Of a stretch of DNA of 61,733 nucleotides, positions 44,802 through 53,742 are shown in pieces. Numbering within the stretch: the stretch's first letter is position 1; every line of letters begins with the position of its first letter. Position numbers and translations under genes: made by a program. This DNA comes from Clostridia bacterium. Lineage in GTDB: Bacteria; Bacillota; Clostridia; Christensenellales; CAG-138. The notes under the pieces were generated by a model, which was given only the letters and a program-made list of their open reading frames with translations, made no database searches and was not told the DNA's origin. The DNA lies in the NCBI GenBank assembly GCA_017435905.1, contig JAFSEB010000078.1:1-61733 (forward strand), given 5' to 3'.

Positions 44802-45773
44802 ATGAACAGTAAGAAACCTTTGTTTTTTATCATTGGCCCCACGGCAAGCGGCAAAACGTCCGTTTCCATCGAGCTCGCCAAAAGGATGAATGCGGAGATC
44901 GTATCCGCAGATTCCATTCAGGTGTACAAAGGGCTTGATATCGGCTCCGCAAAGCCGACCGAAGAGGAACGCAAGGGCATCGTGCACCATTTGATGGGCA
45001 TTGCTGAGCCTGACGAGCCAAAGTTCAGCGTAGCTCGGTTCCATGAGCTGGCAGAGGCTTGCATTGTCGATATCCACCGCCGCGAAAAGCAGGCACTTGT
45101 TGTGGGCGGAACGGGTCTTTATGTCAATTCGCTCACATATCCGCTTGATTTTACCGGGGCAGCAGCGAATGATGCCATCCGTGAAAAGTATGCCGTGCTG
45201 GAAGAACAAAGCCCGGGCGCCGCACATGCGCTTCTTCAAAAAGTGGACCCTGCATCTGCACAGCGTCTGCATCCAAATGACAAAAAGCGTGTGATCCGTG
45301 CGCTTGAGGTGTTCGAACTCACCGGAAAACCGATCTCTGAGAACGGCCCCGGTTTTACGGCGCTCGATGAAGATAAGCTGCCGTACCGACCTTGTATTGC
45401 AGGTCTTACCATGCCCCGTGAACTTCTTTATCACAGGATCGAATTGCGTGTGGACATGATGATCGCACAGGGACTTGTGGAAGAGGTCGAAAAACTTGTT
45501 TCCAAGGGCTATACGGTAGATCTTCCTTCTATGCAGGGATTGGGCTATAAAGAACTGATTCCGGTCGTAAAAGGTGAAAAACGGCTGAGCGATGCCGTCG
45601 AGGATATCAAACGTGAAACACGCCGTTTTGCCAAGCGGCAGATCACATGGTTCAAACGTGACCAGCGTATACGGTGGTTCGATATTACGCATTATGCCGA
45701 TCCGACTTTATTGGCAGATGATATTGAGCTTTACTTCCGATCGGCGCAGAAAGGGGAATCTTATGGCGGCTGA
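44802..45773 (+). CDS. miaA: tRNA dimethylallyltransferase
   Basis: 323 residues. P-loop GPTASGKTSVSIELAKR, DSIQVYKGLDIGSAKP, catalytic region VGGTGLYVNSLTYPLDF and a tail typical for the family. It puts the isopentenyl group on A37, the substrate for MiaB. Start ATG 44802 lies two bases after the mutL stop. The end overlaps hfq by 11 bases. Confidence 0.94.
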   Translation: MNSKKPLFFIIGPTASGKTSVSIELAKRMNAEIVSADSIQVYKGLDIGSAKPTEEERKGIVHHLMGIAEPDEPKFSVARFHELAEACIVDIHRREKQALVVGGTGLYVNSLTYPLDFTGAAANDAIREKYAVLEEQSPGAAHALLQKVDPASAQRLHPNDKKRVIRALEVFELTGKPISENGPGFTALDEDKLPYRPCIAGLTMPRELLYHRIELRVDMMIAQGLVEEVEKLVSKGYTVDLPSMQGLGYKELIPVVKGEKRLSDAVEDIKRETRRFAKRQITWFKRDQRIRWFDITHYADPTLLADDIELYFRSAQKGESYGG

Positions 45774-46008
45774 AGCACAACGTCCCGCAAACCTTCAGGA
45801 TGCATTTCTGAATTATCTTCGGAAAGAGCTGATCCCGGTTACTGTCCATGTGATGAACGGATATCAGCTTAATCACCTGATCATCAAAAGCTTTGACAGC
45901 TATGCAGTTCTTGCATCCTCCGGCGAAAAGCAGCTTCTTCTCTACAAGCATGCGATCTCCACGATCACACCGGAAAGGAATACGAACTTTGAGATCAGCG
46001 GAAAATAA
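45763..46008 (+). CDS. hfq: RNA-binding protein Hfq
   Basis: 81 residues. Sm1 region with VTVHVMNGYQLNHLIIKSFD and Sm2 YKHAISTITPE, giving the hexamer with proximal and distal RNA faces. The classical miaA-hfq pairing is retained; the start overlaps the miaA end. The C-terminal extension is short (NTNFEISGK), as in many Gram-positive Hfq proteins. Confidence 0.95.
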   Translation: MAAEAQRPANLQDAFLNYLRKELIPVTVHVMNGYQLNHLIIKSFDSYAVLASSGEKQLLLYKHAISTITPERNTNFEISGK

Positions 46009-46029
46009 AGAATCAGCGAGGAACAAACA

Positions 46030-47322
46030 ATGATTGATATGAACAAAACCGGCCTTGCGGCCTTTGGGATCTCTTCAAAGACCCAGGAACTTGTAAAGAA
46101 GGCAGAAGAAGATCTTGCGCCTGTTTTTGCACGCATTGAGGATACGGAGTACCATAATCAGGCAAAGGTCCTCCGTGCACTGCAGGAAGAAAAGATCGCC
46201 CTGCATCACTTTGCACCCACAACAGGTTACGGCTACGATGACATCGGCCGTGACACCCTTGACAAGGTCTTTGCACGGGCACTCGATGCGGAAGATGCCC
46301 TTGTGCGTCCTCAGTTCACATCCGGCACTCATGCCATTTTTACTGCCCTTTCAGGGCTTCTCGAACCCGGTGATGTGATGCTTGCGGCGACCGGCCGCCC
46401 TTATGATACGCTTGAAAAGGCTATCGGCATTTCCGGTGATGAATACGGTTCTCTTCGCCGTCAGGGCGTTTTTTACGAGGAAGTACCACTGACGGAAGAC
46501 GGCAAGATCGACACGCCCGCTGTGGTCAAGGCGCTTCTTGAAACGGATGCCGCCATGGTCTATTTTCAGCGTTCCCGCGGTTATTCCTGGCGTAATGCAC
46601 TGCTGCCCGAAACCGACCTTGCGCCGGCTTTCCGTGCTGTCAGGGAAGCAAAGCCCGATTGCCTGATCGTCGTGGATAACTGTTACGGCGAGTTTACGCA
46701 GAAAGCGGAAGCTACCGCCTTCGGTGCGGATGTGATCATCGGATCTCTCATTAAAAACCCCGGCGGCGGCATCGCACCCACCGGCGGCTATATTGCCGGT
46801 ACCCATGAAGCCATCGAACGCATTGCACAGCGCCTTACCGTTCCCGGAATGGGCAGGGAAGTGGGGTCCTATGCAGGAAGCTACATGCCGTTTTATCAGG
46901 GCGTTTTCCTCGCGCCGCATACAACCGCACAGAGCCTGAAAACCGCAGCGCTCTTTGCACGTGTATTTGAAAACTGCGGAATGGAAACCCTGCCCGCAAG
47001 CGATGCGCCCCGCTCCGATATCGTGCAGTCCCTTCGCTTTAAGACGGCAGAGGCGCTCATTGCTTTCTGCAGGAGCATTCAGGCAGCATCTCCGGTCGAC
47101 AGCTTCGTTGTACCCGAGCCTTGGGATATGCCAGGCTACACAAGTCAGGTCATCATGGCTGCCGGTGCCTTTGTGCAGGGTTCCTCCATTGAGCTTTCTG
47201 CGGATGCGCCAATAAAAGAGCCCTACACGGCTTACATGCAGGGCGGCTTAACTTACGGTCACGGAAGGCTTGGTGTCATGCTGGCACTTGAAGCGATGCG
47301 TAAACTCAATATTTGCGAATAA
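46030..47322 (+). CDS. Methionine gamma-lyase-like PLP enzyme (YnbB family)
   Basis: 430 residues. PLP fold type I with the internal lysine in IGSLIKNPGGGIAPTGGY, FTSGTHAIFTALSG and QRSRGYSWR. It belongs to the Met_gamma_lyase family often annotated aluminium-resistance protein, a C-S lyase on cysteine or methionine type substrates; specificity is open. It is encoded downstream of hfq, as ynbB in Bacillus. Its 3' end overlaps the lexA 3' end by 17 bases (convergent). Confidence 0.88.
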   Translation: MIDMNKTGLAAFGISSKTQELVKKAEEDLAPVFARIEDTEYHNQAKVLRALQEEKIALHHFAPTTGYGYDDIGRDTLDKVFARALDAEDALVRPQFTSGTHAIFTALSGLLEPGDVMLAATGRPYDTLEKAIGISGDEYGSLRRQGVFYEEVPLTEDGKIDTPAVVKALLETDAAMVYFQRSRGYSWRNALLPETDLAPAFRAVREAKPDCLIVVDNCYGEFTQKAEATAFGADVIIGSLIKNPGGGIAPTGGYIAGTHEAIERIAQRLTVPGMGREVGSYAGSYMPFYQGVFLAPHTTAQSLKTAALFARVFENCGMETLPASDAPRSDIVQSLRFKTAEALIAFCRSIQAASPVDSFVVPEPWDMPGYTSQVIMAAGAFVQGSSIELSADAPIKEPYTAYMQGGLTYGHGRLGVMLALEAMRKLNICE

Positions 47323-47932
47323 GGCCAACGACCTTGCCATCGATGGCGACATCTTTTGCATCAACAATGATGGGCTCCATGCTGTGATTCTCTGGCTGGA
47401 GCCTGATTTTTTGTCCTTTTTCAAAGAACAGGCGTTTGACCGTTGCGGTCTCTCCGGAAACACGGGCAACCACAACATCGCCCTGGCGAACATCAAGACC
47501 TTTGTCGACAATGATCATATCACCGTCAAAAATGCCGATCTCGATCATACTTTCACCTTGCACATTGAGCGCAAACACTTCGTTATGACCTTTTCCGCGA
47601 AGGAACGAATCCGGAAGAGTGATATGATCTTCGATATTTTCTTCCGCAAGGATGGGAAGACCGGCCGCAACATTACCGACAAGGGGAACCGCCCGTGTAT
47701 TGAAAAATACGGGCTCTTCACGCTGCGGCAAGGTGATGGAGCGCTGCTTGGAGGGATTGAGGTTGATAAGGCCCTTTGCAGCAAGGTTTTGAAGATGCAT
47801 ATGAACGGTAGATGTGGATTTGAGACCGATAGCGGCACCGATCTCGCGTACCGTGGGGGGGATACCGTTTACTTTGATGCATTCACAGATAAAAGCGTAT
47901 ACCGCACTTTGTGTTTCTCCAAGTTTTGGCAT
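47306..47932 (-). CDS. lexA: SOS repressor LexA
   Basis: 208 residues. N-terminal winged helix-turn-helix (AIGLKSTSTVHMHLQ), the cleavage site Ala-Gly in VGNVAAGLPILAEENIED, the serine in NVQGESMIEIGIFDGD and the lysine in SGETATVKRL. It represses SOS genes until RecA-driven self-cleavage. Start is the internal Met (MPKLGETQSAVY) with AGGAGA upstream rather than the longer frame to 48040. Confidence 0.95.
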   Translation of the reverse strand: MPKLGETQSAVYAFICECIKVNGIPPTVREIGAAIGLKSTSTVHMHLQNLAAKGLINLNPSKQRSITLPQREEPVFFNTRAVPLVGNVAAGLPILAEENIEDHITLPDSFLRGKGHNEVFALNVQGESMIEIGIFDGDMIIVDKGLDVRQGDVVVARVSGETATVKRLFFEKGQKIRLQPENHSMEPIIVDAKDVAIDGKVVGLIRKY

Positions 47933-47953
47933 ATTGATTCTCCTATAACGGAA

Positions 47954-47976
47954 CGAATGTGGTATAATACTATTCG
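47954..47976. promoter_or_regulatory. Shared control region between lexA and the divergent gene
   Basis: CGAAT (47954-47958) and ATTCG (47972-47976) form an inverted repeat with a 13-base centre, and TATAAT/ATTATA-type -10 elements lie between. It resembles a degenerate SOS operator, but the centre is longer than in the CGAAC-4-GTTCG box at recA. Confidence 0.4.
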
Positions 47977-48039
47977 CAGTATACCATATGAAAAACGAAA
48001 AATCAAACTTTTGTTCTAATGAATGCGAAAGGACAAGCA

Positions 48040-48369
48040 ATGAACGATAAAAAGAACAGGTTTGCGGAAGACGATTTTTGCGATCTCGAGCCCGGAAAGA
48101 TTTGTGACAACTGCTGCCGCTGCATCGATAACCCGGAAGCGGAATACAACGGTGTTCTTGCGGATTTTGATATTCTTGCCGATGAATATGTGCTTGACGA
48201 TGTTTCCGTCCTCAACGATCCGCTGGAGAGACCCGATATCGATCCAAAGCTTTTAGCTGAATGGGAAGAGAAGCTTCGTGCATATGAAACGGAACTTGCT
48301 TCCAAAAAGAAACAGGAAGGCGCAGGCGGTCGTGCCGCAGGCCTTCTTGAAGTTGATTTTGATATCTGA
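48040..48369 (+). CDS. Hypothetical protein with CxxCCxC cluster, divergent from lexA
   Basis: 109 residues. Start ATG 48040 follows AAAGGA. The visible features are a cysteine cluster CDNCCRCID (about 28-36), acidic middle, and a C-terminal helix (DPKLLAEWEEKLRAYETELA). No family is recognised. The four cysteines within about ten residues suggest metal or cluster binding (inference). It is divergently transcribed from lexA, so it may be SOS-controlled. Confidence 0.65.
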   Translation: MNDKKNRFAEDDFCDLEPGKICDNCCRCIDNPEAEYNGVLADFDILADEYVLDDVSVLNDPLERPDIDPKLLAEWEEKLRAYETELASKKKQEGAGGRAAGLLEVDFDI

Positions 48370-48396
48370 TTCCGGAAAGTGAAGCAGGGGAGGAAT

Positions 48397-49446
48397 TTAT
48401 TCCTCCCTGAGCTTGACGACCTTCGCCGCAAGGCGTCGGCGGTCTTCCGATGCTGCTGCATAGTGCTTTCTTGTGGTATTCACATCCTTGTGGCCAAGTA
48501 CATCGGCAACAAGATATATATCGCCGGTTTCCCTGTAAAGAGTCGTTCCGTAGGTGCTTCTTAGCTTATGGGGCGATATTTTTTTGAGAGGAACTGCGAT
48601 GGTGGCATATTTCTGCACCAGGTTTTCGACCGCACGAACGGTAATGCGCTTTCTTTGCAGCGAAAGGAAAAGGGCGTTTTCATGCCCCTCCTCCGCAATG
48701 ATCTTTTCCCGTTCCATCATGTATTCAAGAAGGGCTGCACGGGCTTCATCACCAAAGACAAGAATATCCTGATTTCCGCCTTTTCGGATGATCGAAAACT
48801 CGTTTGCGGAAAAATTGATATCATCCATATCGATCCCAACAAGTTCGCTGATACGGATACCGGTGCCAAGGAAAAGTGTCAGTATGGCAAGATCCCGTTT
48901 TTCGGTGCGAGCATGATACTTTTTTTGCCGCTCCGTCAACCCGTCACCGTTTTGAACCACGTCAAGAAGGTCAGCCACTTCATTCGGCTCAAGGCGAATG
49001 ATGGCACGTTCGCGGATGGTAGGGATATCAACAAGTGCCGCAGGGTTGTTTTTGATCTTTTCTTTCTTTAAGAAATATTTGAAAAATGAACGAAGCGTTG
49101 AGAGTTTTCTTGCCTTTGCACGGTCACGGTTTACAACTTCCCGGCTTTCATCATCAACATAATAAGAAACATGGGCAAGATACATTTCAATATCCGTGAC
49201 GGTGATACTGTCAATGTCGGCGAGGGTGATGGAGCGGATGTCTTTTCCTTCAAAGGCAGGCACTTCTGCGATCAGGTAGCGAAAGAAGTTTCGGAGATCA
49301 CCTGCATAAGCATAACGTGTGCGCACGAGCGTATCGTTTTCGATGCCCCGGAAAAACTCCATACAAAAAGAAGGCAGTTCTTTGGTAAGCTGCCGCAGAA
49401 GGATGATATACTCTTTGTACTGTCCCCCAGTAGTTCCGGCTGACAT
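48397..49446 (-). CDS. Tyrosine recombinase (XerC/XerD-like)
   Basis: 349 residues. N-terminal SAM-like core-binding domain (about 30-130) and a catalytic domain with the first Arg in GTGIRISELVG, HKLRSTYGT (H-x-x-R) and LGHKDVNTTRKHY with Tyr nucleophile. Base composition is like the core genes and it sits next to lexA, a frequent clostridial context, so it is more likely a chromosomal recombinase than a mobile integrase. RBS AAGGAGAG. Confidence 0.88.
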   Translation of the reverse strand: MSAGTTGGQYKEYIILLRQLTKELPSFCMEFFRGIENDTLVRTRYAYAGDLRNFFRYLIAEVPAFEGKDIRSITLADIDSITVTDIEMYLAHVSYYVDDESREVVNRDRAKARKLSTLRSFFKYFLKKEKIKNNPAALVDIPTIRERAIIRLEPNEVADLLDVVQNGDGLTERQKKYHARTEKRDLAILTLFLGTGIRISELVGIDMDDINFSANEFSIIRKGGNQDILVFGDEARAALLEYMMEREKIIAEEGHENALFLSLQRKRITVRAVENLVQKYATIAVPLKKISPHKLRSTYGTTLYRETGDIYLVADVLGHKDVNTTRKHYAAASEDRRRLAAKVVKLREE

Positions 49447-49621
49447 ATGGGTCTCTCCTTGCGTTTTATGGTCATATTATAACACATTGTTTCCATTTAA
49501 TAAAATGATATTGACGAAACTCCTTCGGACGGGTAACATGCAAATAGGCAGTTGAACTGCGTTCCTTATATCAAGCATGTTTTATATGGAAACACCACAC
49601 ATCTGAAAAGGAGAAAACAGC

Positions 49622-50653
49622 ATGAATTGGATCGATATGAGAAGTGACACCGTAACAAAACCCACGGTTGAAATGCGTGCGGCAATGGCTGCAGCGGAAG
49701 TGGGAGACGATGTATACCAGGATGATCCTACCACAAACCGGCTTGAGCAGCGTGCGGCGGAAATACTCGGCTTTGAAGCGGCGCTGTTTGTTACCTCAGG
49801 CACGATGGGAAACCAGCTTGCCCTGATGTGCAACACGCAGCGAGGCGATGAAGTGATCGCCGGTGCGGATTGCCATATCGTTATGCACGAGGTCGGTGCG
49901 GCAGCTGTTCTTTCCGGTGCAAATGTGCGTCAGATCCCTTATGAAAACGGTCTTCCCGTTCCGGAACGCATCCGTAATGCCATCCGCCCCGACGATATCC
50001 ATGAACCTCGCACAAAGCTGATCTGCATGGAAAATGCATTGGCAAACGGTCGGGTCGTCCCTCTTTCCGTTATGAAGGAAGTATATGAGCTTGCCCATGA
50101 AAACGGCATTCCCGTTCACCTGGACGGCGCCCGTGTGTTCAATGCGGCGGCAGCGCTGGACGTTGATGTTAAGGAGATCACGCAGTATACCGACACGATC
50201 TCCTGCTGTCTTTCCAAGGGCCTTTGCGCTCCTGTCGGTGCCATTTTCGCAGGAAGCCGTGAAATGGTAGAAAAAGCAAGGCGTTTCCGCAAAATGCTCG
50301 GCGGCGGTATGCGTCAGAACGGCATTCTTGCCGCTGCAGGCTTGATTGCAATCGAAAAAATGGTGGATAGGCTCCCAGAAGATCACGCAAACGCACGGTA
50401 CATGGCGGAGCTTCTCAAGGAGATCTCCTGCATCGAAGTCGATCCCGATTCCGTAGAGATCAATATGGTTTTCTGCAAGATCGACAAGCCGCTTCCCGTT
50501 CTTGAAAGCCTTCCCGAGCGCATGAAGGAATATAACGTCCTTATCGGCGGATACGAATGCGGCGAATTCCGCTTTGTTACAAATCACGGTGTTTCAAAGC
50601 GTGATGTGGAACATGTTGTCAAATCCCTGAAAGAGGTACTGGAAGAAAATTAA
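49622..50653 (+). CDS. ltaE: Low-specificity L-threonine aldolase
   Basis: 343 residues. PLP enzyme of the beta-eliminating-lyase/aldolase family: RSDTVTKPTVEMRAAM at the N-terminus, YQDDPTTNRLE, the histidine in HEVGAA and the PLP lysine in CCLSKGLCAPVGA. It cleaves threonine or allothreonine to glycine and acetaldehyde. RBS AAAAGGAG. A strong hairpin terminator follows. Confidence 0.92.
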   Translation: MNWIDMRSDTVTKPTVEMRAAMAAAEVGDDVYQDDPTTNRLEQRAAEILGFEAALFVTSGTMGNQLALMCNTQRGDEVIAGADCHIVMHEVGAAAVLSGANVRQIPYENGLPVPERIRNAIRPDDIHEPRTKLICMENALANGRVVPLSVMKEVYELAHENGIPVHLDGARVFNAAAALDVDVKEITQYTDTISCCLSKGLCAPVGAIFAGSREMVEKARRFRKMLGGGMRQNGILAAAGLIAIEKMVDRLPEDHANARYMAELLKEISCIEVDPDSVEINMVFCKIDKPLPVLESLPERMKEYNVLIGGYECGEFRFVTNHGVSKRDVEHVVKSLKEVLEEN

Positions 50654-50667
50654 GAAACCGATATGCG

Positions 50668-50704
50668 GCAAGCGCACGGAGAAAAAACTCCGTGCGCTTT
50701 TTCA
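50668..50704 (+). terminator. ltaE terminator
   Basis: AAGCGCACGGAG / CTCCGTGCGCTT with six-A loop and T-run. Confidence 0.88.
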
Positions 50705-50740
50705 TGAAGAAAAAGAGTGCTTTCCATGTGGTTTTGTACA

Positions 50741-50769
50741 TTGTACGGGTGCAAAAAATACGATATACT
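50741..50769 (+). promoter_or_regulatory. cyuA promoter
   Basis: TTGTAC (50741-50746), 17 bases, TATACT (50764-50769); a second TTGTAC lies six bases upstream. Confidence 0.65.
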
Positions 50770-50808
50770 TCTAATTGTATCGGCAGATTTTTTATCGGAG
50801 GAAAAAGA

Positions 50809-52104
50809 ATGAACCGTTCTGATATGCTTTACGACCAGTTTCTTTCCATTTTGAAAGCAGAATTGATTCCTGCAATGGGCTGCACCGAACCGATTGCCAT
50901 CGCTTATGCTGCTGCGAAAGCCCGGGCAGTGCTTGGCACCGTGCCGGAAAGCTGCAAGGTGGATGCCAGCGGCAATATCATCAAAAACGTGAAAAGCGTT
51001 GTTGTGCCCCATACCGGCGGCATGAAAGGCATTGAGACCGCTTCTGCTGCAGGTATCGTAGCAGGTGATGAGGATGCGCAGCTTGAGGTACTTTCTCATG
51101 TAACTCCCGAACAGCAGGATGCGCTGCAGGAATATGCAAGGACCCACAAAATCGAGGTGATCCCTGCACACAACGGCAAGGTATTCTACATCGGTATTCA
51201 TGTGAAGGCAGGGGAGGACACCGCCAGCGTCATCATTGAAGACTACCACACCAATATCACCAGGATCGAAAAAAACGGCGTCTGCATTTTCGAAAAGAAG
51301 GGAGAAACGAAAACTGCAGCAGTGAAGGAAGAAGGTCCCGACAGAAGCCTTCTTACTGTTGAGCGCATCATTGATTTTGCGGACAGCGTTGACATTGCCG
51401 ATGTTGAAGAAGTGATCGGCAGGCAGATCAACTACAATACTGCGATCTCTGAAGAAGGCCTTCGCGGTAACTGGGGCGCAGAGATCGGAAAGACGCTTTT
51501 GAAAATGCGCGGCAGCGACATCAAGACCCGTGTGCGTGCTGCAGCTGCAGCAGGTTCCGATGCCCGCATGAGCGGCTGTGAGCTTCCCGTTGTGATCGTA
51601 TCCGGCAGCGGCAATCAGGGCATGACTGCCAGCCTTCCCGTGATCGAATACGCAAAGGAGATCGGTGCTTCCAAAGAACAGCTTTACCGTGCGCTTGTAG
51701 TATCCGACCTGATTACCATCCATCAGAAGAGCAGCATCGGCAGGCTTTCTGCTTTCTGCGGCGCTGTCAGTGCAGGCTGCGGTGCAGCTACCGGCATTGC
51801 TTACCTTGACGGTCACCGCTATGAAGTGATCGCACATACCATCGTCAACACGCTTGCTATCATCTCCGGCATGGTTTGCGACGGTGCAAAAGCTTCCTGC
51901 GCAGCTAAGATCGCCATGGCTGTTGAAGCCGGCCTGATGGGCTATGAAATGTATCTCAATGACAAACAGGAATTTGTGGACGGTGAAGGCATCGTCATCA
52001 AGGGCGTAGACAACACCATCCGTTCCGTCGGCCGCATGGCACGTGAAGGCATGCGTGAAACCGACAAGGAGATCCTCGATATCATGACCGGCATCTGCGA
52101 TTGA
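50809..52104 (+). CDS. cyuA: L-cysteine desulfidase / serine-dehydratase-alpha-like (CyuA, UPF0597)
   Basis: 431 residues. Fe-S binding serine-dehydratase-alpha-like protein: GCTEPIAIAYAAA near the N-terminus, VSAGCGAATGIAYLDG and VCDGAKASCAAKI, whose cysteines ligate a [4Fe-4S] cluster. Members cleave L-cysteine to pyruvate, H2S and ammonia; anaerobes use it for cysteine detoxification or catabolism. Start ATG 50809 follows GGAGGAAA. Alternative: an L-serine dehydratase-like activity. Confidence 0.85.
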   Translation: MNRSDMLYDQFLSILKAELIPAMGCTEPIAIAYAAAKARAVLGTVPESCKVDASGNIIKNVKSVVVPHTGGMKGIETASAAGIVAGDEDAQLEVLSHVTPEQQDALQEYARTHKIEVIPAHNGKVFYIGIHVKAGEDTASVIIEDYHTNITRIEKNGVCIFEKKGETKTAAVKEEGPDRSLLTVERIIDFADSVDIADVEEVIGRQINYNTAISEEGLRGNWGAEIGKTLLKMRGSDIKTRVRAAAAAGSDARMSGCELPVVIVSGSGNQGMTASLPVIEYAKEIGASKEQLYRALVVSDLITIHQKSSIGRLSAFCGAVSAGCGAATGIAYLDGHRYEVIAHTIVNTLAIISGMVCDGAKASCAAKIAMAVEAGLMGYEMYLNDKQEFVDGEGIVIKGVDNTIRSVGRMAREGMRETDKEILDIMTGICD

Positions 52105-52133
52105 TGCTGAAACGTTCAAAATCGGTCTGAAAT

Positions 52134-52168
52134 AAAGAAGCTGCTCACAGGTTGAGCAGCTTCTTTGT
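52134..52168. terminator. Bidirectional terminator between cyuA and the NDT-like gene
   Basis: AAAGAAGCTGCTCA / TGAGCAGCTTCTTT stem with a 5-base loop; the right arm overlaps the 3' end of the leftward gene. Confidence 0.8.
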
Positions 52169-52531
52169 TAACTCTTCAAAATCGCCCTGAAGCCGTTCTA
52201 CGGCCGTGTGGTGATAAAACGCACAGGCTTCATCACCGGGCAGGAATTCGTTTCCGGTTTGAGACCAGACAACGATGCGCTTGTTGTTACGGCTTGCAAG
52301 GGCAAGGCCAAGTTCGGCAAGAGTCTCATCTGTGCCGGGAAGCAGAAGAAGAACAAAATCCGCATCTGTAACGGAAAACACTTTTTTATATGCGATTTCA
52401 AACAGATCATCGTAACTTGCCCTTGATGTACAAGCAGGGGTATTGATGATGTGCCCGTTCTTTGCAAGCGCTGTACTGAGCGAAGCAATGTAGGCACTGT
52501 TTTCCGAGCCGCCTGAAATATAGAATCTCAT
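52145..52531 (-). CDS. Nucleoside 2-deoxyribosyltransferase-like protein
   Basis: 128 residues. Rossmann-like start FYISGGSENSAYIASLSTAL, then VFSVTDADFVLLLLPGT and the ELGLALASRNNKRIVVW segment, whose Glu matches the catalytic glutamate of nucleoside 2-deoxyribosyltransferases. Small proteins of this fold exchange or hydrolyse nucleobases; the activity is not fixed. Start Met is chosen because GGAGG precedes it; the longer frame to 52672 lacks one. Its leader contains CCGCAC/GTGCGG. Confidence 0.65.
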   Translation of the reverse strand: MRFYISGGSENSAYIASLSTALAKNGHIINTPACTSRASYDDLFEIAYKKVFSVTDADFVLLLLPGTDETLAELGLALASRNNKRIVVWSQTGNEFLPGDEACAFYHHTAVERLQGDFEELTKKLLNL

Positions 52532-52833
52532 AGTGAACAAATCCTCCAAAATCAAATACCGCACAATGTGCGGAAGTTCGACACATATATTATACCAAAT
52601 ATTCGCATTTGTGGAAAGTGAAACTTCTATGGCAACATGGGGGCAGGGGAGGAGGAGAGGAGAGGAAATCAACTCAACACCGCTCAGTTCTTGCTCCTGA
52701 GCAAAAATAATGGTATCATTTCAGCATAAAATGGTTGGAGGTGTTTCCTATCAATCTGTTATTGATGCAAGCGCTGAGGGAACGTGAACAGCAGCAGATT
52801 TTACTTTGGAGAAAAAAAGGAGAAAAACATAAT
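52532..52833. other. Intergenic region with a G-rich homopurine tract
   Basis: Holds the leftward promoter of the NDT-like gene (reverse-strand TATAAT near 52600) and, at 52640-52670, a run of GGGG/GGAGG/GAGGAG purines on the plus strand. No further gene is supported between 52532 and 52833. Confidence 0.55.
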
Positions 52834-53022
52834 ATGCCTGTTGAAATGATAAAGAAAATGATCGGCAGTGAATGCACGGTCACCTTGTTTAATGAGATTT
52901 GCGGCATCAGCGGTATACTTCTTGAAGTTGAGGAAAACTGGATCAAAATCGAGGAGAAAAAACGTATCCGTATTATTAACGGAGAAATGATCCGTGATAT
53001 TTCGGTAGAAAAGTATAGGTAA
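52834..53022 (+). CDS. Small LSm-like protein
   Basis: 62 residues. Start ATG 52834 follows AAAGGAG. The pattern MIGSECTVTLFNEICGISGI then LLEVEENWIKIEEKK and INGEMIRDI has the strand layout of an Sm-fold (G-x-x-V-x-L-x-N ... G-x-L-x-x-V-E-x-N-W-I), known from LSm-like bacterial small proteins of unknown function. RNA binding is a hypothesis. A longer frame to 52735 (TTG) exists but lacks conservation cues. A strong terminator follows. Confidence 0.6.
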   Translation: MPVEMIKKMIGSECTVTLFNEICGISGILLEVEENWIKIEEKKRIRIINGEMIRDISVEKYR

Positions 53023-53025
53023 ATC

Positions 53026-53065
53026 GAAAGCTCCTTTTTCGTGAACTCGGAAAGGAGCTTTTATC
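53026..53065 (+). terminator. Terminator of the LSm-like gene
   Basis: AAAGCTCCTTT / AAAGGAGCTTT stem with T-rich tail. Confidence 0.8.
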
Positions 53066-53070
53066 TGAAA

Positions 53071-53628
53071 TCAGATCCAGCCGTGGTATATGAATTCCTT
53101 GCAGTAATCGATCTCGGACACTTCAGCGTGATCGATTACAGTTTTACCTGTAAGACGTCTGATGATCCCTCCGTGTGCGACAACAATGATCTTCTGATAA
53201 CCTGCATCGACATAACGGTCGAAAACAGGTTTAATGCGGCCGATCATCTCATCGATTGTTTCCCATTTGCATACAGCACCGGACGGATAAGAGCCCTTGA
53301 AACGGATAAATTCGGCATGAAGAAGCTCATCTTCTTTCACAGTTTTTATTTGAAATGTCTTATCCGGAATGAATTCATGAATATCTAACTCAACATTGAT
53401 TTTAATTCCTGTGTTACGGGAAATGATAGCAGCTGTTTGAAGCGCTCTTGTATAAGGCGATGATACAATAAGCTCTGCACCTGATAAAACAGGATCAAAT
53501 GAAACGGATTCTGCCTGCTCAATCCCTTTTTGAGATAAAGGGGCTAAGTCTCTGCCATGACCAATAAAACCACGTTCTTCCACTTTGGATTTATCGGGTT
53601 CTCCGTGCCGAATGCATACGATTTTCAT
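53071..53628 (-). CDS. Histidine phosphatase-family protein
   Basis: 185 residues. RHGEPDKS at the N-terminus (catalytic His), ELIVSSPYTRALQTAAIISR and IIVVAHGGIIRRLTG (second His). It resembles phosphoglycerate-mutase-like phosphatases. Substrate unknown. ATG 53628 is chosen at the domain start; a TTG at 53667 would add 13 residues and cannot be excluded, since neither has a strong ribosome site. A reverse-strand TGGTATGAT near 53675 is the likely -10. Confidence 0.75.
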   Translation of the reverse strand: MKIVCIRHGEPDKSKVEERGFIGHGRDLAPLSQKGIEQAESVSFDPVLSGAELIVSSPYTRALQTAAIISRNTGIKINVELDIHEFIPDKTFQIKTVKEDELLHAEFIRFKGSYPSGAVCKWETIDEMIGRIKPVFDRYVDAGYQKIIVVAHGGIIRRLTGKTVIDHAEVSEIDYCKEFIYHGWI

Positions 53629-53742
53629 AGAACAATATTCATCCATCCACATCTGGTTTTCAACCAATCATACCACATAAAATCAAAAACAAATGTAAGG
53701 AAGGGAAAAGAAACAGTGAAAAGGGAGAGGAGACAAAAGAAA

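Noticed and set aside
48397..49446. Integrase of the defence island
   Set aside because: The tyrosine recombinase is 4-5 kb away, separated by core genes and linked to lexA; composition is core-like.
50650..52119. 489-residue reverse-strand frame
   Set aside because: Complete antisense shadow of cyuA, without ribosome site or recognisable domains.
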